In this document: one piece after another, positions 46,101 to 50,792 of the stretch
Layout of the letters: each line of letters starts with the position of its first letter
How positions within the stretch are numbered: position 1 is the first letter of the stretch
Assembly: GCA_013433145.1 (NCBI GenBank)
Contig: CM024187.1
Coordinates: 992,001-1,056,000, forward strand
From: Ascaris suum
Taxonomy: Eukaryota > Nematoda > Chromadorea > Rhabditida > Ascarididae
Direction: 5' to 3'
Length of the DNA stretch: 64,000 nt
Program-made: the position numbers and the translations under genes
Notes under the pieces: model-generated
Told to the model about the DNA's origin: nothing
Databases searched by the model: none
Seen by the model: only the letters and a program-made list of their open reading frames with translations

Positions 46101-48678
46101 AAAAGGAACCCCGTCCGACCGATTGCAAGTTAAAATAGGTTAGCGGATGTTATAACAAGCGAAATTCTACGTATGAGGCCATCTGCAGTGTAGATGCGCG
46201 TACTAGATTTAATCACTTTGATTTTAGCGGACTGGCGTTTGAAAGTATTATATGGTTAAGGAGATACATCTGCACACTGACTAGAGTGTCCACAAAGGTA
46301 AAGGGATTCTGAGTAAATTTGCCTGCACAATATTCTGCATTTTGTCTTTGGTTCTTCAGAAGACGTGGATTTGATCATGTAAATGTTTTTCATTTCAAAA
46401 AAAAAGATCAGAAGGGAACAGCAGGACGTCAACATTATGAATAAGGATACAGTTGACAGTGTTGCTTTCAGATATCAGTTCTTACAGCTGATAGTATTTA
46501 CATTTCCCCATATAGAGTAATTAATTAAACAGCAGAAGCCCAATTAAATCACAAAAGTAAGCAAAATGGCATGAGGGATTTTTCTAATTTCGGCTGCGTG
46601 ATTTTCCACTTCCGTTTCTCGCTCGTATATGCGCGGTGTTCTCCTAGTGTCCCATCGTCCTACTTATGCATGGATAAGATTACAGTATATAAAACTGTAT
46701 GTTGCCTTCTGCATTTTGCAAGATATTCAAATTGCATCGCACAATAAAATAAGGCTATCTTATTTGGGGTGTCATAAAGTCGCTATACAGAGTTGCGTAA
46801 ATGTTGATTATAGATGCATGCAACAACTTCTGTCTCAATGATGGCGTTTGCAAAAAAATCCAATTGGATACGTGGAATGCGTATGCAAAGAGAACTTTTC
46901 TGGAGAGCGGTGGAGGTATGATTTCATTCTCATCTCATATAAATTGTTCGTGGAAAAACAGTGATATTAAGCCATCTTATATAATGTATAGCTGAGAGTC
47001 TAGTAACGCTTTAATAATTGGAAAGTACGACAGCTACAGTCCATCTTTTATTAGGTTTCCGTTCTTTTGAACATTTGTCCATTATTAAAACGATAGTTCT
47101 TAATTAAAAATTCGTGAAAGTATCTAATTTTACTGCAGTAATGTACAATGGGAGCTGAACACTTGGCGATATGAAAGAATGTTTACAAGTTTCGTTAAAA
47201 AAATTTAATGGAATCGTAAGTTCAGGTACGATTCCAACCGCGGACGCAAAAGGTTGCGTTGATTACGGCAGCAATTGGCGGTGTGGTCGCAATTCTAGTG
47301 ATAATCGTTGTTATTATTTGGATGATTTCCTATCGATTTAATCGTATTGACGATCCACTTGAGCCGGAAAGAGTCCTGTTGACGAACCAATACAGAGTAA
47401 TTTCCTTTATGGACGGCCAACTTGTGAGCAGCCAAGGTTAGCATTTGAAAGATTTATCCGGCGCTTGATTTGACTATCGCCCAAACACAGGAGATTGCCG
47501 CATTTTCTTGATGATTTCTGACAGAAATCAACTGTAAGCGGTAATTTTCCGATTTGCGCATTTTTTAATGATGTGATAATAATAATAATATAGTGATAAA
47601 ATCTTTATTTATATAATAAAGAAGGGCACTGAACTTGAGATAACGCGAGCAGAGGGCTTATGGTCAGACCTGTGTTTAGGCCTGTATTTGTCACCTCGTG
47701 CAAACTAAATTTCCACCTAAAATATTAACTTCCTACGATACGAAAGCCGCTTTTTCTTATAGATACGAAAAGCGTACAATAATTTCAAAAGGTTTCGTGG
47801 TATTTCTTTCGTAAGAACATATGAAAGAAAAGAGCATATTTTGCAAGGCTGAAAATGGCAGCAAAGACAGGTATTGAGGAGAGAGGGGAAGCAAATTTGA
47901 TTTTGGTGATCAAATCTATCCTCTCTTTCCTCTCGTTTTACCCTAGCAGGTATTTTTCATGTCTCTCGACCAATCTTTCTTTTCATTCGTTCTTTCCCCA
48001 AAATCTTCTATGCCAGAAGCCATCAGTTAAACTGCTCGCGCACGTAACCATAAGAATTGATGAATGAGCTGGCGAGTTTATGTGATAGCAATGCTCATCT
48101 CCTTTAAACTTTTGCCTGCATTATTACCACAAATGTGAGAAAGCACGTTCTGTTGTCATCGATGTTAGTTTACAATTTATGGAACTCGTTTTACAAAGTT
48201 GGATGTCTGTGTTTATCTTCAGTGATGACCAAAGTTTACCGAAGGATACAGGAAGTCAAAATTGTAAGGTGGGTAGTGTGCCCAACATATCCTCAGCGAA
48301 GGGGTTGAGAGTGTGAGGCAACCATGTGGCAGGTCAAAGAAAAAAAGGCTTTCGCCAAAAATTTTGGTAATGCCAATCATGTTAACTCAAATTGAAAAAT
48401 ATAAGTGTAGGTTAAGCCGCTTAAATAGAGGAACCTTCGATAGCATCCTGAATGCCCTCATAATAACTCGATTGCGAAACAGGAGCAGACCACTGACAAT
48501 ATCCATATGACGCGGAGCTATGAGATGATGATGATTACGATATTTCAGGCCAATCGGTATACTATTATGAGATGATGACGATTACGATATGAAACAAATG
48601 TATGTGGTTGAGGAAGAGAAGAAAATGGAGGAGCGGTACGACACGCACAGCACATATGTACTCACCATCAGTGAATAG
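1..48678 (+). CDS. uif: Uninflatable-like mosaic receptor, 3' part (40 exons, N-terminus outside window)
   Basis: Joined exons give about 6.7 kb of coding sequence, roughly 2,235 codons. Order of domains: CCP, F5/8C, HYR, HYR, CCP, a linker with two conserved cysteines, three GCC2/GCC3 repeats, about 14 EGF, LamG/pentraxin, CCP, HYR, CCP, linker, GCC2/GCC3 repeats, two EGF, one TM helix, and a cytoplasmic tail of about 80 residues. Drosophila Uif is an apical epithelial type I membrane protein with this kind of architecture. SVEP1 shares many modules but is secreted, so the TM helix favours Uif. The family assignment rests on architecture and motifs, not on a search. Exon phases agree throughout once 28 single-base indels are allowed, all after 12.5 kb. 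The start codon, signal peptide and any N-terminal lectin/CUB modules are upstream of the window. The nested minus-strand gene lies in its largest intron. Confidence 0.85.
58..2259 (+). other. Intron 1, no gene seen
   Basis: A 2.2 kb AT-rich intron between two halves of a CCP domain. Short ORFs on both strands (for example 692-880 and 911-1117) have no splice context and no protein motif. I see no repeat or RNA gene in it. Confidence 0.6.
2260..2386 (+). CDS. uif: Exon 2: CCP domain, second half
   Basis: Acceptor gatgattag, then [17 protein letters not shown]..., then [19 protein letters not shown] with donor gtttgt. The pattern C-x-PP, IRC, DGNW and a final C is the sushi/CCP signature. It enters in phase 0 from exon 1 and leaves in phase 1. 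A second AG at 2281-2282 would put the exon out of phase with exon 1, so the upstream AG was chosen. Confidence 0.85.
2540..2555. repeat. Poly-C tract (16 C)
   Basis: An uninterrupted run of 16 cytosines inside intron 2. Such runs are prone to length error. Confidence 0.95.
2744..2994 (+). CDS. uif: Exon 3: end of CCP block and start of F5/8 type C domain
   Basis: Acceptor ttttctccag; the exon enters in phase 1 (G+GC) and leaves in phase 0 at CCACATAAG before gtgaca. It begins [12 protein letters not shown], then SCNRAGY (a CCP-like segment), followed by [18 protein letters not shown], the typical N-terminal strand of a discoidin domain. Confidence 0.85.
3502..3699 (+). CDS. uif: Exon 4: core of F5/8 type C (discoidin) domain
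   Basis: Acceptor ctctgcag, donor gtaagc, 66 codons in phase 0. [20 protein letters not shown] followed by [15 protein letters not shown] and [13 protein letters not shown] matches the F5/8C core (R..GW, a L.VDL strand, then a Y...FS strand). Such domains usually bind membranes, glycans or partner proteins; the ligand here is unknown. Confidence 0.9.
4488..4670 (+). CDS. uif: Exon 5: end of F5/8 type C domain
   Basis: Starts after attgaag and ends before gtaggc, 61 codons, phase 0 to 0. [20 protein letters not shown] then RFDLHGC is the canonical end of a discoidin domain (G N, F.PP..ARYI, R.DL.GC). It is followed by a linker [14 protein letters not shown]. Confidence 0.9.
4840..5128 (+). 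CDS. uif: Exon 6: HYR domain 1
   Basis: Acceptor gtttaag, donor gtacgc, phase 0 in and 1 out. It reads [10 protein letters not shown] (end of a CCP-like stretch), then [11 protein letters not shown] and later [19 protein letters not shown]. The AP..NCP start and the Y.A.D.AGN.A.C.V end are the hyalin-repeat (HYR) signature. Confidence 0.9.
5129..6409 (+). other. Intron, no gene seen
   Basis: A 1.3 kb AT-rich intron. ORFs of 69-82 codons on either strand have no motifs and no matching splice sites. Confidence 0.6.
6410..6661 (+). CDS. uif: Exon 7: HYR domain 2
   Basis: Acceptor tttttgcag, donor gttaga, phase 1 to 1. [16 protein letters not shown] opens the domain and [19 protein letters not shown] closes it, a clear HYR unit following directly on the first. 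Confidence 0.9.
7113..7393 (+). CDS. uif: Exon 8: CCP domain and linker
   Basis: Acceptor ttttagcag, donor gtgggt, phase 1 to 0. [11 protein letters not shown]... with cysteines in [30 protein letters not shown] and APACVP gives a sushi-type module. It is followed by the start of a linker conserved in Uif/SVEP1-type proteins. Confidence 0.85.
7637..7868 (+). CDS. uif: Exon 9: conserved linker domain before the GCC2/GCC3 repeats
   Basis: Acceptor tttttcag, donor gttgaa, phase 0 to 1. The segment [20 protein letters not shown] followed by [16 protein letters not shown] and [19 protein letters not shown] strands is the region that precedes the Ephrin-receptor-like repeats in SVEP1/Uif proteins. 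The assignment is from position and pattern. Confidence 0.75.
7869..8783 (+). other. Intron, no gene seen
   Basis: A 0.9 kb AT-rich intron. The ORFs at 7816-8103 and 8516-8752 (minus) have no motif and no splice context. Confidence 0.6.
8784..8954 (+). CDS. uif: Exon 10: linker leading to GCC2/GCC3 repeats
   Basis: Acceptor cctgtttacag, donor gttagt, phase 1 to 1. [20 protein letters not shown], then [19 protein letters not shown] and LPEC. The spaced cysteines lead straight into the first Ephrin-receptor-like repeat of exon 11. The frame is fixed by the phases on both sides. Confidence 0.75.
9520..9675 (+). CDS. uif: Exon 11: GCC2/GCC3 (Ephrin-receptor-like) repeat 1
   Basis: Acceptor cattttcag, donor gtacgt, phase 1 to 1. 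[20 protein letters not shown] then [18 protein letters not shown] and NSC are the C..CP.G.YQ....C..CP...T pattern. A donor four bases later would break the phase with exon 12. Confidence 0.9.
10322..10443 (+). CDS. uif: Exon 12: GCC2/GCC3 repeat 2
   Basis: Acceptor aagttgcag, donor gtatct, phase 1 to 0. [20 protein letters not shown], then [19 protein letters not shown], the C..G.FS.TGL.PC..CP form of the repeat. Confidence 0.9.
10744..10867 (+). CDS. uif: Exon 13: GCC2/GCC3 repeat 3
   Basis: Acceptor cagctaag (the earlier AG of the same stretch gives a stop or wrong phase), donor gtaaag, phase 0 to 1. [20 protein letters not shown] then [19 protein letters not shown]. The last cysteine pair, CIEC, is in exon 14. 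Confidence 0.85.
10868..12555 (+). other. Intron with an unexplained ORF
   Basis: A 1.7 kb intron. The first part is strongly T-rich (10990-11260). A 123-codon + strand ORF at 11700-12071 stands out by higher GC content (see its own entry). Nothing else is supported. Confidence 0.5.
11700..12071 (+). other. Intronic ORF of 123 codons, unknown
   Basis: It is the longest uninterrupted intronic ORF near here, with a lysine/arginine-rich product ([14 protein letters not shown], then many K/R residues) and locally raised GC around 11810-12080. No splice signal links it to the receptor, and I recognise no domain. The opposite strand is also open for 74 codons. It may be a transposon remnant, a regulatory element or chance. 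Confidence 0.2.
12556..12708 (+). CDS. uif: Exon 14: end of GCC2/GCC3 block and EGF 1
   Basis: Acceptor ttttttgcag, donor gtaggc. [14 protein letters not shown] ends the repeat block and [14 protein letters not shown]...VCLCRPG starts the EGF array. The exon enters one base out of phase with exon 13. One missing base at the exon start would repair it and give the usual spacing (GQQ-x-CIEC). This is the first of a long series of indels. Confidence 0.8.
13157..13270 (+). CDS. uif: Exon 15: EGF 1-2 (frameshifted)
   Basis: Acceptor ttttttcag, donor gttggt. After exon 14 (…RPG) the expected YTGKFC appears only if one C is removed from the CCC run at 13162-13164. Then [20 protein letters not shown] and FRCICAQ follow as EGF 2. 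Confidence 0.8.
14087..14200 (+). CDS. uif: Exon 16: EGF 2-3 (frameshifted)
   Basis: Acceptor ttattgcag, donor gttatt, enters in phase 1. [15 protein letters not shown], then [14 protein letters not shown]. One base appears lost near 14171-14177; beyond it the frame reads GTTKCLCR and leaves in phase 2, as exon 17 requires. Confidence 0.8.
14446..14603 (+). CDS. uif: Exon 17: EGF 3-4
   Basis: Acceptor tttttttcag, donor gtaagc, phase 2 to 1, no indel. [15 protein letters not shown], then [26 protein letters not shown]. The HINID junction with exon 18 is a normal EGF linker. Confidence 0.9.
16828..17178 (-). CDS. Small single-pass membrane protein, 93 residues, two exons (17178-17161, 17091-16828)
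   Basis: Exon one encodes MELNVT and ends at a gtaaga donor. A 69-bp intron ends in tgatttcag. Exon two continues [20 protein letters not shown] and runs to a stop at 16830-16828. One hydrophobic helix follows ([18 protein letters not shown], about residues 28-45). The tail is basic and proline-rich, with [13 protein letters not shown] and a final PPAGYK. An AG four bases before the ATG (acag/caaaATGG) would suit a trans-splice or normal acceptor. The gene lies wholly inside an intron of the receptor, on the other strand. It could be complete, or it could be the last part of the multi-pass gene upstream (20475-22802): the helix and following YKYYETL look like the last helix of a 4-TM protein, but the phase would need one extra base. 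Family not recognised. Confidence 0.7.
17365..17556 (-). CDS. Exon or small ORF ending in a stop, nested in the intron
   Basis: On the minus strand an acceptor (gttatcag) is followed at once by ATG and 63 open codons ending at TAA (17367-17365). The product starts [20 protein letters not shown] and includes [19 protein letters not shown]. It is in phase 0, matching the phase-0 donor of the exon at 20475, so it may be that gene's last exon. Because ATG follows the AG directly, it could also be the start of a trans-spliced mini-gene. It stops 186 bases upstream of the next ATG (17178). Confidence 0.4.
   Translation of the reverse strand: MWLRASNSSFVPTSANYTYAVNEGLVARYALLMTANERLTKTSSIPIVALRRVTSREAKNKHN
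18271..18438 (+). CDS. Candidate micro-ORF, 55 residues with one membrane helix
   Basis: ATG at 18271, TAA at 18436-18438. The product begins [20 protein letters not shown] and continues with the hydrophobic [10 protein letters not shown], then a polar tail. A good GTAAGT lies inside (after ATGCCT, 18361) and an AG at 18434-18435; splicing there would also end at TAA, leaving 30 residues. No relatives are recognised. It lies on the host gene's strand inside its intron. Confidence 0.3.
   Translation: MNTFIGVFGGTDKITYGLLTVFIFVIATMPVSNNPISSVSLRDKPPKCSSVNFFQ
18666..18709. repeat. T-rich tract
   Basis: Forty-four bases of T runs interrupted by single A residues, low complexity, between the micro-ORF and the nested exons. 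Confidence 0.85.
19115..19126. repeat. Poly-G tract (12 G)
   Basis: A run of 12 guanines within a purine-rich stretch in the large intron. Confidence 0.9.
20475..22802 (-). CDS. Multi-pass membrane protein, three phase-compatible exons (22802-22535, 20888-20738, 20708-20475)
   Basis: Minus-strand exons with proper AG/GT ends and matching phases (1, then 2). The first is open for 89 codons and ends [19 protein letters not shown]. The second reads [20 protein letters not shown], then [11 protein letters not shown] and [11 protein letters not shown]. The third gives [14 protein letters not shown], then a frame jump of one base near 20665 (a T run), then [17 protein letters not shown] and [20 protein letters not shown]. 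That is at least two strong helices. The donor (gtgagc at 20474) is in phase 0. Downstream it may join 17556-17365 (phase fits) or 17178-16828 (better topology, one base off). The first exon is also open in a second frame, so its reading is the least certain. The family is unknown; a nematode 4-TM or serpentine-receptor-like protein is possible. The 5' end was not found. Confidence 0.45.
26707..26981 (+). CDS. uif: Exon 18: EGF 5-7
   Basis: Acceptor tatattgcag, donor gtcagc, phase 1 to 0, no indel. [20 protein letters not shown], then [35 protein letters not shown] and [16 protein letters not shown]. These are textbook EGF repeats. NIDEC marks the calcium-binding type. Confidence 0.95.
27371..27540 (+). 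CDS. uif: Exon 19: EGF 7-8 (two frameshifts)
   Basis: Acceptor ttctgtgcag, donor gtactt. It reads [16 protein letters not shown], then jumps frame near 27419 (a missing G) to [18 protein letters not shown] and NNATCVNQ, then jumps again near 27511 to [10 protein letters not shown]. Both jumps are single lost bases, and the sum restores the phase needed by exon 20. Confidence 0.8.
28748..28899 (+). CDS. uif: Exon 20: EGF 8-9 (two frameshifts)
   Basis: Acceptor cgtttaaag, ends before gtaatc. [16 protein letters not shown], a lost base near 28800, then [12 protein letters not shown], then an extra T in the run at 28838-28841, then [19 protein letters not shown]. The two indels compensate. Confidence 0.75.
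29648..29949 (+). CDS. uif: Exon 21: EGF 10-12 (two frameshifts)
   Basis: Acceptor ctttttcag, donor gtaaga. [16 protein letters not shown]...CECP, a base lost in the C run at 29716-29718, then [54 protein letters not shown], and a base lost at 29929-29930 before ECTCPK. Confidence 0.85.
30247..30363 (+). CDS. uif: Exon 22: EGF 12-13
   Basis: Acceptor aatttcag, donor gtaaaa, phase 1 to 1, no indel. [19 protein letters not shown], then NDAKC and [10 protein letters not shown]. Confidence 0.9.
30744..30773. repeat. Poly-A tract (30 A)
   Basis: An uninterrupted run of 30 adenines in the intron after exon 22. No retroelement body is recognisable next to it. Confidence 0.95.
31387..31468 (+). CDS. 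uif: Exon 23: EGF 13-14
   Basis: Acceptor tttcatag, donor gttact. [20 protein letters not shown], then AATCIDQ. One base seems lost at the exon start (phase 1 expected). NINDC marks a calcium-binding EGF. Confidence 0.8.
32083..32305 (+). CDS. uif: Exon 24: end of EGF 14 and start of LamG/pentraxin-like domain
   Basis: Acceptor attgcttcag, donor gtatgt, leaves in phase 2. [10 protein letters not shown], one T lost near 32110, then [40 protein letters not shown] is the characteristic strand pair of LamG/pentraxin folds. Confidence 0.85.
32306..34258 (+). other. Intron, no gene supported
   Basis: A 2.0 kb intron. Overlapping ORFs at 32973-33293 (+) and 32927-33343 (-) exceed 100 codons but lack motifs. 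The stretch 33300-33620 has raised GC and looks different from its surroundings, but I cannot name it. Confidence 0.45.
34259..34506 (+). CDS. uif: Exon 25: LamG/pentraxin-like domain, middle
   Basis: Acceptor cttgttttag, donor gtaggt, phase 2 to 2. [20 protein letters not shown], then [23 protein letters not shown] is lost from the run at 34441-34445, after which [20 protein letters not shown] follows. The DGxWHxL-like motif (DGHWNNL) is diagnostic of the fold. Confidence 0.85.
34678..34825 (+). CDS. uif: Exon 26: LamG/pentraxin-like domain, end
   Basis: Acceptor cattgttcag, donor gtagca, phase 2 to 0, no indel. [13 protein letters not shown], then [17 protein letters not shown] and IVHECQLPQ. 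The G..(R)VN.W strand closes the domain, and the last cysteine begins the following CCP. Confidence 0.9.
35187..35358 (+). CDS. uif: Exon 27: CCP domain and start of HYR 3
   Basis: Acceptor gtatatttag, donor gttgtt. [20 protein letters not shown] then [11 protein letters not shown] is CCP-like. VDNCPRM opens a HYR domain. An extra T in the run at 35334-35337 must be removed to read FVVTQQKE and reach phase 0. Confidence 0.75.
35359..38033 (+). other. Intron, no gene seen
   Basis: A 2.7 kb intron with T and C runs (for example 35570-35586 and 36953-36977). ORFs at 37121-37459 (-) and 37509-37751 (+) show no motif. Confidence 0.55.
38034..38188 (+). CDS. uif: Exon 28: HYR domain 3, body
   Basis: Acceptor ctcttttcag, donor gtgagc, phase 0 to 0 after one fix. 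[20 protein letters not shown], then LKPGQVFT, a G lost in the run at 38123-38126, then [16 protein letters not shown]. The V.W.EP.F and A.D......C.F strands are typical of HYR. Confidence 0.85.
38857..39084 (+). CDS. uif: Exon 29: CCP domain, heavily frameshifted
   Basis: Acceptor gatctgcag, donor gtaagc, leaves in phase 2. Fragments in three frames line up into one sushi module: REFCPD, then [20 protein letters not shown] with CSIQCESG, then EFSK, then [20 protein letters not shown], and finally RYPQCSK. Five single-base indels (near 38866, 38886, 38978, 38991 and 39064) are needed. No single frame is open across it. Confidence 0.65.
39085..39961 (+). other. Intron, no gene seen
   Basis: A 0.9 kb T-rich intron with several open frames of about 80-90 codons. 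None has a motif. Confidence 0.55.
39962..40108 (+). CDS. uif: Exon 30: linker after the third CCP
   Basis: Acceptor ttttttttacag, donor gtaatt, phase 2 to 2, no indel. [20 protein letters not shown], then [21 protein letters not shown] helical linker with LNNKW matches the region before the second GCC2/GCC3 block in SVEP1/Uif-like proteins. Confidence 0.75.
40943..41014 (+). CDS. uif: Exon 31: short linker exon
   Basis: Acceptor ttattgcag, donor gtagta, phase 2 to 2, 72 bases. [20 protein letters not shown] then EETT. Both phases match the neighbours and the IQCDC cysteines fit the linker, but the exon is small and called mainly from phase. Confidence 0.55.
41671..41710 (+). CDS. uif: Exon 32: 40-base micro-exon
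   Basis: Acceptor gatattacag, donor gtaatc, phase 2 to 0. It adds [13 protein letters not shown], a charged stretch typical of this linker. The splice sites and phases on both sides fit. Confidence 0.55.
42874..43077 (+). CDS. uif: Exon 33: GCC2/GCC3 repeats resume (three frameshifts)
   Basis: Acceptor cgttaaaag, donor gtgagc, phase 0 to 1. [19 protein letters not shown], an extra C at 42928-42931, then [14 protein letters not shown], a base lost near 42980, then [17 protein letters not shown], a G lost at 43029-43031, then [14 protein letters not shown]. The C..CP.G.YQP.AG..SC..CP pattern is clear across frames. Confidence 0.8.
43146..43223. repeat. AT dinucleotide microsatellite
   Basis: About 78 bases of almost pure TA repeat with a few A interruptions, just after exon 33. 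It is self-complementary. Confidence 0.95.
43692..43791 (+). CDS. uif: Exon 34: GCC2/GCC3 repeat
   Basis: Acceptor ctttcttccag, donor gtacgt, enters in phase 1. [20 protein letters not shown], then [10 protein letters not shown]. An extra C in the run at 43786-43790 puts the end one base out; without it the join to exon 35 reads D GEHLVQ. Confidence 0.8.
44331..44516 (+). CDS. uif: Exon 35: GCC2/GCC3 repeats
   Basis: Acceptor tacttgcag. [15 protein letters not shown], a C lost at 44371-44373, then [20 protein letters not shown] and [11 protein letters not shown]. The donor gttcgt at 44517 (phase 2) was chosen because it gives correct phase and cysteine spacing with exon 36; the nearer gttacc at 44506 does not. 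Confidence 0.75.
44989..45086 (+). CDS. uif: Exon 36: GCC2/GCC3 repeat with an in-frame TGA
   Basis: Acceptor tgcttctag, donor gttttc, phase 2 to 1. [17 protein letters not shown] at 45032-45034, then [17 protein letters not shown]. The frame and cysteine spacing are correct on both sides of the stop, so here a substitution, not an indel, breaks the frame. Confidence 0.75.
45593..45756 (+). CDS. uif: Exon 37: EGF 15
   Basis: Acceptor tcgagtttag, donor gtttgc, phase 1 to 1 after one fix. [20 protein letters not shown], then [13 protein letters not shown] and [12 protein letters not shown] lost in the run at 45734-45736 restores GNGTHCQ, an EGF of the longer calcium-binding-like form. Confidence 0.85.
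46814..46915 (+). CDS. uif: Exon 38: EGF 16, membrane-proximal
   Basis: Acceptor gattatag, donor gtatga. [20 protein letters not shown], a base lost near 46876, then [11 protein letters not shown], then one more base lost near 46911. The second fix turns the apparent W into the expected sixth cysteine and gives phase 0. Confidence 0.75.
47226..47436 (+). CDS. uif: Exon 39: transmembrane helix and start of cytoplasmic tail
   Basis: Acceptor taagttcag, donor gttagc, phase 0 to 1, no indel. [12 protein letters not shown], then the helix [20 protein letters not shown], then [20 protein letters not shown] and [12 protein letters not shown] basic stop-transfer end (YRFNR) sets the tail inside. Read-through would stop at TAG 47439, but the donor leads to a good final exon. 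Confidence 0.9.
48549..48678 (+). CDS. uif: Exon 40: acidic C-terminal tail and stop
   Basis: Acceptor gatatttcag, enters in phase 1 (G+GC). QSVYYYE, a base lost near 48570, then [20 protein letters not shown] and [14 protein letters not shown] with TAG at 48676-48678. The strongly acidic, tyrosine-rich composition and the immediate phase match support it as the last exon. Confidence 0.7.
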
Positions 48679-49261
48679 AGATGATTAATCGAGAAAAATC
48701 GAGATTATTACATTTTGTTTGCTTTGCTCAACCCATGTATATCACTTCATTGTGGTATGAATGCATTCATCACCCTCGAAATTCCTCGCATTGTAGTGTT
48801 GAAGTTTTCCAGTGAGATGTTTGTAACGTTGGTAAAAGAAGAGTGGGTGGTGGAGGAGCGGAGGGAAGAGGGAGGGCGAATGAGGTATAATGAGCGGAAT
48901 TTTAATCCCATAGATTATAATGTAAATGCCATATCAAGTTTCAACAAATATTTTGTAACAGATTTCTTCCATTCTTATATTCCTTTTGTAATTTTACGTT
49001 TGCAAGCCGTACTGTGATGCGTTTGTTTTGGGTGCATATCTATGTTAAGTATGTTTTTCGTTCATTTGCTGGGTATTTCCATTTAAGAAGCCGCTGAAGT
49101 TAGATATGTAATATCTGACACATTGTAGACCGTCGATTGGCATCCCGTGCTAACTTTCAAATTACTTTGTCAATGTCGGAAGGAGTTAGGAGTAATTGAA
49201 TGCGGCGAAAAAATTGCTTGCATTTTATTACCGATTAGATTGAGTCTTACAGCAGTCGATC

Positions 49262-49267
49262 AATAAA
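49262..49267 (+). terminator. Possible polyadenylation signal AATAAA
   Basis: First canonical AATAAA after the receptor stop, about 580 bases downstream. Another lies near 49597. The choice is uncertain. Confidence 0.3.
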
Positions 49268-50792
49268 GGCAAATGTTTTGTGGAGATTTGTATAGATATT
49301 CAAATAAGTCAAAATAAGAATGCATTTCTGTGCGTATTTTATTACTTGTTGGTAATTTATATAAGTGGTTGGTCTATGAGCGGAAGTGCAAAAGCGCATG
49401 CCATGTTCCCTTGGCACACTTCTCCACCTTGTTTTTCATCCTTACTCATCTCTTATATAGTAGGAAAGGGTGAACAGCCAAGAAAGAAGAGAAAGCTTGA
49501 AGTTAGCGTTTTCAAAATTTATCCATGGAAAATGGCATTTAGAAGCATAATATTACTTTATTGTTTAGGTTCTTGAAGAGCGCCTTCTTCCCGACTGAAA
49601 TAAACCTATTGAATGAGAGCATTGGAGCTAGGCGGGGGGGGGGGGATATTTCTTCCGTTATTGCGACCTGTCTCATCTCAGTCTACTTGCAGTTACTGCA
49701 TATCGTTTAATGTTAGCGGTGATATTTATTAATAATAACATTCTTTTTTACCTGTTGGCTCATTATTTGAATTGAATTGCATATATGCTTTCTAGAATGG
49801 GTGCTTACGTTTTGTTTTATGATACCTTCATTCATTTGCAAGACACTTGACGACGGCATTTTGTGGGCAGACATTTTTGTTTATGTATGTGTCTGTCTGC
49901 CGACCTGTTCGGTACTCAGGCCAACCTTTAAATCGATTTATCAAGCCGAAAGGAGCTATACACGCCTAAAAGTGCCAAAAATTGCTTCCATTCTCCAGCA
50001 GGTTGGATTAAAATCATTGGTAAAAACATGCTCACCTATATTATATTTCATCATCTCGGTAGCATTTCATAAGGAATTCCTTCAAAGTGCGTAGTGGTCA
50101 ACCAAATTTTAAATAATGAGTTTGTGTTTGCCATGAGAGAGGTATTCGAAATGAATGGTGAGGAATTATTAATTGCTTATATTGGGTAAGCTTTTCTACG
50201 TTCTGGTTTTTTCGCCACCATTGTGATAGCGAATGATTACATACTAAATTTTGCCCCTATAGTGCATCGGTGAGTGTTGATAATATAGGTATTCATCTTT
50301 CTCTATCTCTTCAGTAGGCGGAGCTTGGTCATATGCATTTGAGATATTTCGCGTTTATACAATGGATACTTGAGTGGATGGAAGTAATGGCTGGGAATGG
50401 GTACTTCTCAGTTCTTAAATTCATAGTTTGCCGACAGATATTCTTATTGCAATTACTAATATTGGCTTTGGTAACCCCGAAGATCGCTCAGAAGTCTCTA
50501 ATGAAATAAGTGGAAGCAGCGAGCGGACAAAGGATAAGCACAAACAGATTTAAACATTATGTTGAATGAAGAGAAGAAGATATGTGAAGGATAAACTGGA
50601 GAGGAAATTTCTAAAACAAGTAAGGAAAAGGAGGTGAGATTAAAGAAATGGGATGAAATAAAAATATGACTGGCTTAATAGTGTCTTCGAGATTGTGTTC
50701 CAATTATTTGGCAATCGAAAGGCCTTATTTGGCGGCTGCTTCATGCATTTTCCTGCTTAACTTCTTGTTGTCTCAACTTTAGCTGGGAAGGA

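Noticed and set aside
48223..48272. Possible extra exon of the receptor tail ([15 protein letters not shown])
   Set aside because: It enters in phase but leaves in phase 2, which does not fit the clear last exon at 48549.
1..48678. Receptor as a pseudogene
   Set aside because: Splice sites, cysteines and domain order are intact and most breaks are single bases in homopolymers, shared with the neighbouring ONECUT gene; error in the sequence explains this better.
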